From NCBI GenBank assembly GCA_002786065.1, contig NHNY01000007.1:1-64000 (forward strand): a stretch of 64,000 nt of DNA. The letters are read 5' to 3'. The stretch's first letter is position 1. Each line of letters begins with the position of its first letter. Both the position numbers and the translations under genes were made by a program. Positions 58,513-64,000 of this stretch are shown here, in pieces. The notes under the pieces were generated by a model. The model searched no databases. It saw nothing but the letters and a program-made list of their open reading frames with translations, and was not told the origin of the DNA. Source of the stretch: Microcyclospora pomicola (lineage: Eukaryota; Ascomycota; Dothideomycetes; Capnodiales).

Positions 58513-59058
58513 ATGTTCACCAAAGTTGTCTCCGCAACGGCTCTCTTTGCTGCGCTGGCCGCCGCTCAGAGCCAGAATGTGGTCGTCAACTGGACTCCTC
58601 AAGACATCCAGTATGGCTACACTGGTCCTTACGACTCCATGCTTGGCAGTGGTACCATCCCAGCCAACGGCGGGTCTGCTACTTTCGATCTCGGCCCCTC
58701 GAGGAACGTCAAGATGTGCTTCACCTGCTCCGACCCCGGCGGTGCATCGAGCGGTATCTACCAGTTTGAGTATGACTATGAATCGAGCTCAAACTCCATC
58801 AACTACGACTGGTCCAATCTCAATGGTCCGGACGACTTTGGTGGTTACCAGCGTACCATCCAGCCATCTGGCTCCGCTTCGTCGTGCCCTGTTATCACCT
58901 GCAGCCCGGGTGACGATTCCAACGACTGCGAGTTCACTACTGATACCGACTACAATCCTCCAAACTGCGGTGCCGGCTCCGATGCCACCGTCCTGACTGC
59001 CACCATCGGCACACCGCCATCGAAGGTTCGCCGCCACACCCGCTCTTTCCGTGCCTAG
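58513..59058 (+). CDS. Small secreted cysteine-rich protein, 181 aa
   Basis: One exon. The start at 58513 is in CAAAATG context and gives a signal peptide (MFTKVVSATALFAALAAAQS); an upstream in-frame Met at 58414 would bury it. The mature part is beta-rich with Gly, Tyr, Asn and Ser: QNVVVNWTPQDIQYGYTGPY, ANGGSATFDLGPSRNVKMCF, then six Cys (CFTC, SCPVITC, DCEF, NCGAG), ending in a basic KVRRHTRSFRA. The spacing of the last Cys is like that of the other small secreted protein at 56.4 kb, so a shared thaumatin-like fold is possible, though sequence likeness is low. Effector-like by size and secretion; function unknown. Confidence 0.72.
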   Translation: MFTKVVSATALFAALAAAQSQNVVVNWTPQDIQYGYTGPYDSMLGSGTIPANGGSATFDLGPSRNVKMCFTCSDPGGASSGIYQFEYDYESSSNSINYDWSNLNGPDDFGGYQRTIQPSGSASSCPVITCSPGDDSNDCEFTTDTDYNPPNCGAGSDATVLTATIGTPPSKVRRHTRSFRA

Positions 59059-59600
59059 AGATCGAGACCTGGCGTCAATTTCTCTTTTGATGGTATGCGA
59101 TGAAATGTTGGACGATTTCTTCTGGGCAAGTCTCTATCTGGGGGTTCTTTTCAGGCGTTATGAGAACGGCGGCTTGGAGGTGTAGGGTGGTTGTATAGAA
59201 TCAAGCCTTCAGTCGAGTATATAAGAGGCGTATCGAAGCTCTTCAGCAATTTCCAAGTATAGGATTCGCAGCGCCCTGCGCCTTGAAAGATGCTTGATCA
59301 AGATCTTTCTACATGATTCTGCCCAGTCCCGTTCAGACAATTGGAAGCCACCTGTTGTTGATGCAAGTTCCAATCCTTCAGTGGGATTCAGCTGACTCAG
59401 ATCCAAACCGCCCATTGCGAGATGGTTGGTTGTACGCGATGCTGCAACGTAACAAAACCGACATTTTACCCTGTGAGTCCGCACAAAGCTCGTAAGACCC
59501 ATGTCATCAATCAACACACGGCCACATGCCATATATGTGTCAATGTAGGCTGATAGACACATCCTCGAACCTGCGCCTTTCATGTACATGGTACCATGTC
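59059..59600. other. Intergenic; one weak minus ORF
   Basis: A minus-strand frame at 59209-59589 contains a helical end (RDWAESCRKILIKHLSRRRA and LRILYLEIAEELRYAS) that might be an exon, but no partner exon or family was found. Confidence 0.35.
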
Positions 59601-61403
59601 CTATCGCGAAGACGATTTCTTGAAAAGCCTGTTGATATGAGTGCCAAGTGGATGTTTTGGCCTAGCATTGGAAATCGGACAGGCGCTCTGCCGGCTCCCG
59701 TGAGCTGCATGTGCCATGGCCGAACGTGCCAAACCAGAATCATTGGTCCCACTCGCTTTCCAGTGATCTCCAGGCAATAAGTATGGCGAAGGCGTGACTT
59801 CTACATTCCGCCACTTAATCACACTCTCGCGTACCTCCGGTCGGAACTGAAGGTTCTCTAAGCGCACAAGTTGCTCGTCAAGTGCGTCGATTATGACGGC
59901 TCGTGGGCTGATATCGGACTCAGCATACAGTTCACGTACTTCAATTGGCTGAGAGGGCTCCCAAACGTCTGTAATACTCCCCAGTGATCTCACAGGGGCA
60001 CCCTTGTCCAGCGTGTGATCGACACCTGCGAGCGCCTCATCCTGTCGGATTCCAGCTTTGAACACTCGCGTATCCTTAAAGTATGGCAGACTGAGCTTGC
60101 TGTACTCTGCTTCATTCATAGCTGCGTGTGAGATCAAGGAGCCTGTGACTGCAGTGAAATGTGCTTTCTCGAGCACAGATACACCGAAGTGCAGACTGCC
60201 AGGGTCGTCCCAGAACCTTTCGGGCTCACCAAGCCCTGAACGGATTGAATGAACCTGACGGATCAGACCACCAGGCGCGATACTCAACGAGTGGGATTGA
60301 CGAGGCCAGAATTTGAATGGTCGTGCCAAACCGCCACCACGAAGGAGCAGGACTAGGTGAATCACATCATTCTGTTCACATGTCAGTCACATCGCTTCTT
60401 GCCATTCCATTTCTACAAGACCTACAGGTTTGGTCTGGAGAGTTCCTAGCTTACGCCCTGTGAAGCATCGATGATTAGTATGGTCGATTCTTTCCGAGAG
60501 ACATTTTAAAGCTCACATCGATCTGCGCAGTGAGAGAATGCAACGTTGATTTGCTTGCCATGCCTGACCAACCTTTGCAGATCTTTTGGAACATCATTAT
60601 GGTCTGAAATGAGCTGTAGCAACTCGAATATCGTCGTGTTGAGACTGACGGTGATGTCGAACGCGTCAGATGCAAGTGGTTGGATCGTTATGTCAAACGT
60701 GGTGCTGGGGAACACGAGATCGAGCATAGGAGTAACCTCGAACTGTATCGCCGCATGATCGCCCTTGGAGTCAGACTGTATGTCCAAGCTGGACCTAGTC
60801 ATGATCAGTCCTATCATGTAAGGACAGCATTGAAATGGCTTACGTCGAGCTCTTCTGGACAGCGACAAATTGATGAGCGAGATTATGAGTCTCTACAAAA
60901 TCGTTCGAACCACAATGATCCATCGGCGGGACATGTGCGGTGACTCCGTCAATCCACTCATACTCATTATGATAGAGCTCCAAACAGTCGCCTCGGTGTG
61001 GAGCGGCTGTCATGGGCCGCCCAGAAATTGCGTCCATGCCATTGACGAACACTCTGACTGCGAATGGAGCATCGCAACGAAAGAGAGTTGACATAGCTTC
61101 CATATCTAGCATTTAGTATTAGATTACTCACGAAGTCATACGAGGACATCGCAGTGCTCTACCTTCCATTGCGAAGAAGTACTCCCCGTCACTCTCATGA
61201 AAAGACAAGCAGTCCGGATAATCTGCCCGCTTGTATATCGAACGAGGTCCTAGATGTGGAGGCAACCATGTGGATCGACCATTGTCGGCCACGCGAACAG
61301 TCCTCTGGAAGCTGATATCAAGTTTACCATAAGACGACAGCACTCGGAGGAAGTCTGGTCGTGCAGCCTTTTCGTGGTTGCCTAGACTGACTCTCAACGC
61401 CAT
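59601..61403 (-). CDS. Ubiquitin-fold protein of a fungal paralogue family, about 515 aa
   Basis: Five exons join in frame: 61403-61163, 61105-60844, 60794-60545, 60449-60426 (eight codons) and 60371-59601. Order: DISFQRTVRVADNG and LPPHLGPRSIYKRADY (residues about 30-60); FAVRVFVNGMDAISGRPM and EWIDGVTAHV...AHQFVAVQ (residues 90-160); LDLVFPSTTFDITIQPL; then a ubiquitin-like stretch with FDITVSLNTTIFELLQLIS, DLQRLVRHGKQI and DVIHLVLLLRGGG, the last matching the HLVLRLRGG end of ubiquitin. After this comes a 240-residue domain (FGVSVLEKAHFTAVTG and others). The GGG is followed by more protein, so it is not a free ubiquitin tail. Microexon borders are my best fit; a larger change there is possible. 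The family is expanded in fungi, function unknown. The true N-terminus may lie further upstream. Confidence 0.68.
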
Positions 61404-61851
61404 ATTGTCGCAGCGTGATACTGATCGATCGCTCTCGAAGCTAGTGAAGGATCTCAGAGCTGCTTCCTGTGAAACTTAGTATTGTAGGCGTTCGAGGTGA
61501 TCCAATCTCTGCGTTCGGAACAGCGAGAAGACCATATGGTGGTGTTCGCAGAACGATCCACAGGACGACAAGGCTGTACGAGATCCAGCCTGGACACGTT
61601 AGTGGTACCTTACGCCACCCCTGCTCGATTGAGCGCAGATGAGAGCTCCTTCCAGTCTTGAGTTGCTACCCCTGTCATGTTCGCTTATCTTAAAGTCCGC
61701 TCACCGGTCAGTATATGACGATGGAATGCGTTGTTAACACCTGAGGCACAGTGGATATGCATCGCACATCTGGTTTCATGGTACTTGCCTAGACATCTGG
61801 TGCCTGCATCCTTTTTCCACCGGCAGCCCAGACACACCCATCACGCCTGTC
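61404..61851. other. Divergent promoter region
   Basis: About 450 bases between the ubiquitin-fold gene and the one-span protein gene. It may hold further 5' exons of the first. No other gene seen. Confidence 0.4.
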
Positions 61852-62442
61852 ATGTCACAATGCTGCAGCGACAGTCCGCTGTCAATCACAGGCAATGTGG
61901 TCGGAATCTTGACATTCGTGATCGCAACAGTCGCCTCGTACTTGGCGTACCTCGAACTCACCATGGCAGCGCCAGCTGAGATTGAGACATATATCAATGA
62001 GCTTGAGCGCACACGAGGTTTACTTCGGCCGCACTTGTCGCGAGACAGACGAAAGTCGGGCATGAGCGAGGTGGATTCGGTGATGCTTGGATCGATTGCC
62101 GTGCCGCTGGTGAACACGATGAAGGACCTCAGCGCTCAACTCGTAGCGCTTCCCAAGCCTCGCAGCGTCTTCAGATGGCGACAACGTGTGATGTGGCTGA
62201 GCAGGCGACAATATTTCGCGGAGAAAATGGCCCATGTCCGCAGTCTCAAGCTTGACCTCATCATTTACACCAGCTTATCAGCAAGGTCAGTTATTCAGTC
62301 GTTGCCAATGGAAGACTCGGGCACCTCATTTATCCACACTCACAGCACGTTAACCAAATCTCTGGCCGATGCCCAAAGAAGCGATCTTGTAGCTTGTGCA
62401 CAGCCGGGCTTGCCTGCTATAGAGTCCGTGGAGCATCGTTGA
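61852..62442 (+). CDS. One-span membrane hypothetical protein, 196 aa
   Basis: One exon. A span stands at residues about 11-30 (ITGNVVGILTFVIATVASYL), preceded by SDSPLS, a start I know from a family of small fungal hypothetical membrane proteins. The rest is helical and basic: EIETYINELERTRGLLRPHL, then a middle of charged helices with WRQRVMWLSRRQYFAEKMAH. It probably has a short outside end and a long cytosolic helical part. No enzyme motif. Function unknown. The next gene follows about 850 bases later on the same strand. Confidence 0.65.
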   Translation: MSQCCSDSPLSITGNVVGILTFVIATVASYLAYLELTMAAPAEIETYINELERTRGLLRPHLSRDRRKSGMSEVDSVMLGSIAVPLVNTMKDLSAQLVALPKPRSVFRWRQRVMWLSRRQYFAEKMAHVRSLKLDLIIYTSLSARSVIQSLPMEDSGTSFIHTHSTLTKSLADAQRSDLVACAQPGLPAIESVEHR

Positions 62443-63288
62443 ACGTACCGTCTCCCATCTCATAGCATACAAGCAAACAAACCGCCAATTGGTGATTTGT
62501 GATACGGCGTTTCGTTGAGCTATGGTCGACTTGCTGGTCAAAGTAGTGGATGTAATTGAGCCCAGGTCCGCGATGCGAAAGGCCACTTTTGCGGAAGAGG
62601 GTTTGCGGCTGTTTTCAATCATCATCAGTCGAAAAACTTTAGTCGCAACCTGATGTGGAACGTACAACGGGAAATCATCTAGTTCGGCGCCTGTATAATC
62701 ACGTCTACCGTGCATGGTTCCAGAGTTGATTAAGCTGACCTTGACGATGCCCACCCGGCACATGCACGAAATCGGCATGATGAAACGGTACCAATTCAAG
62801 TCATTGTGATTGCAGTATGTTGAGCTTGCACATAAGGAGGTACCTTGTACGATCACGGATGTCATGTTGCAATATGATCTTGCTATCTCGAGCAGCGAGA
62901 GCTATGGTCCACGGTGAGATCTCGTGGGTAGAGTCCTACGCCCGCCGGCTTTCTGTCTGCTCACATGCATGATCCTGCCGGGTCCTTAGGACTGGTGAAA
63001 TGGTACACTTGTTAACCGCATGCAACTACAATACACATGAGATGGTCACGAAGACATATGCTGCCGACGGTGATCTGAGGACTTTTCCAAAATAGCGACG
63101 GAACCCATTTCTGAATGTGCCATGGCGCCTACAGGCAGCAGATTGTGGCGGAGCTGACAGCCAGGCTTACCTGCATGCACATGTATTATCACTCTCCTGG
63201 TCAGCATTCTTCATTCTGATGGAATTCCATCGTCAGTCTTTAACGGTCCTCCAAAGAGGAATTTCATACAAGTCGGCAAGTCGCCAGG
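62443..63288. other. Intergenic upstream of the DUF726 gene
   Basis: About 850 bases. A minus-strand frame at 62350-62865 overlaps the 3' end of the one-span protein gene and has no family signs. No gene. Confidence 0.4.
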
Positions 63289-64000
63289 ATGGGAACTACA
63301 CAACATGACGGAAGGTCACTCACAGATATCTTGAATGTCCCGTCATTACGAGCAGATCTGGTCGCTGCTGTTGCACTCAGCTCAGATGGCATGCGCCGAC
63401 AGCTTCTCGCCACCTTCGAGCTTCGCCAGCATTCGACAGACGTGCTTGAAAGCGATGCATTCTCGGACCTTCGGGATGTTGATCAAGCAATCGCACACGA
63501 AGAGTCACCTCGACGCACGAATCGCGATAGAGAAGACATTGAATCCTCACGTACCCAGGGTTTACGTCGAGCTGCTTTCACATACTTTGACAAATGGCAG
63601 GTCGATGTACTGCGAAGGCTGGGAGAAGTACTCTCGGTAAGGCCTGATACTATTCGGAAAGCAAGAGCCGACGCAAAGGCTGCCGCCGAACGTGCCACCA
63701 AAAGTAAGCAAGACAAGGACTTTTTAACATGGGCGGATGGTGAAGATCTCAAGAAAGACGACTTGAAGCATGCCCCACGAATGGGGAATCTGCCTGATGG
63801 TTATGAAGCGAAAGTTGCAGAGCTCCCCAAGGAAGATCGTCTGGTCGTGCTCGAATCGGTCATGCTTCTACTTCTCAGCTTGGAACACTATACTAGCCAC
63901 TCACGCATTCTCTTGACTCATCTGACGCAAATCCTGCGCCTACCTCTCAGTGTCCTGAACGATCACGAATCGAAGGTTGCGCAAGGATTACTGGCATCCG
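63289..64000 (+). CDS. DUF726 (TMCO4-like) protein, N-terminal 237 codons, cut by window edge
   Basis: An open frame runs from ATG at 63289 to the last base without a stop; it continues past the window. It begins MGTTQHDGRSLTDILNVPSL. After a helical, charged part (residues 30-170, with FTYFDKWQVDVLRRLGEVLS) it reads LVVLESVMLLLLSLEHYTSH and then LTHLTQILRLPLSVLNDHES with KVAQGLL, which matches the N-terminal helical segment of DUF726 proteins. The family has an alpha/beta-hydrolase domain with membrane segments further on; that part would lie beyond the window. Yeast Mil1 and human TMCO4 belong here. No intron is needed in this part. Confidence 0.72.
   Translation, partial: MGTTQHDGRSLTDILNVPSLRADLVAAVALSSDGMRRQLLATFELRQHSTDVLESDAFSDLRDVDQAIAHEESPRRTNRDREDIESSRTQGLRRAAFTYFDKWQVDVLRRLGEVLSVRPDTIRKARADAKAAAERATKSKQDKDFLTWADGEDLKKDDLKHAPRMGNLPDGYEAKVAELPKEDRLVVLESVMLLLLSLEHYTSHSRILLTHLTQILRLPLSVLNDHESKVAQGLLAS

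Noticed and set aside
1-64000. CRISPR arrays, tRNA genes, intact transposons
   Set aside because: No regular spaced repeats. Apart from the 5S genes, no cloverleaf with a clear B box was found by eye. No inverted terminal repeats or intact transposase frame seen; a tRNA or small decayed element could have been missed.

Overview
The window is the left end of a chromosome from a filamentous ascomycete. It opens with about 14 copies of CCCTAA (the TTAGGG telomere read on the other strand). The next 5.8 kb is full of TA and poor in CA and TG while keeping CG, which is the mark of repeat-induced point mutation (RIP). From about 5.9 kb on the composition is ordinary and genes are small, with introns of 42-62 bases. 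Gene families (SesB-like NLR, GH43, fungal Hsp70-like ATPase, DUF6601, GNT1-like glycosyltransferase) and dispersed 5S rRNA genes fit Pezizomycotina, perhaps Dothideomycetes. The class is a guess.

Layout. 1-86 telomere. 87-3590 (minus) a RIP-ruined telomere-linked RecQ helicase whose coding frame runs straight into the telomere repeats. 3790-5336 (plus) a second RIP-ruined coding region of unknown kind, divergent from it. 6.4-9 kb: a histidine phosphatase and a secreted GH43 enzyme. 10.6 kb: a 5S rRNA gene. 11-17 kb: a decayed membrane-protein gene, a small tandem duplication and a J-domain protein. 17-20 kb: gene-poor. 20-25.2 kb: a GFA-type zinc protein and a trypsin-fold protease with two in-frame TAG codons. 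26-35.5 kb: an F-box-like protein, a second 5S rRNA gene, an Hsp70-like ATPase, a single-span membrane protein and a DUF6601 protein. 36.3-42.3 kb: an eight-exon NLR-type receptor. 43.8-54.5 kb: a Golgi-type glycosyltransferase, a pepsin-like membrane protein, a third 5S rRNA gene, succinate-semialdehyde dehydrogenase and an alpha/beta hydrolase. 54.7-64 kb: an NTF2-like protein, two small secreted cysteine-rich proteins, a ubiquitin-fold protein, a one-span membrane protein and the start of a DUF726 protein cut by the window edge.

No operon or biosynthetic cluster is visible. The genes look like a typical accessory subtelomere: secreted enzymes and small secreted proteins, a non-self-recognition type NLR, proteases and decayed copies. 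The strongest points for a second look are the helicase capped by telomere within its RecQ core, the NLR whose Walker A and Walker B motifs are both degenerate and which carries an added coiled-coil tail, the protease with two TAG codons in an otherwise unbroken 729-codon frame, and three identical 5S rRNA genes. Exon borders were set by hand from GT/AG signals, frame and family likeness. No search or alignment could be run.
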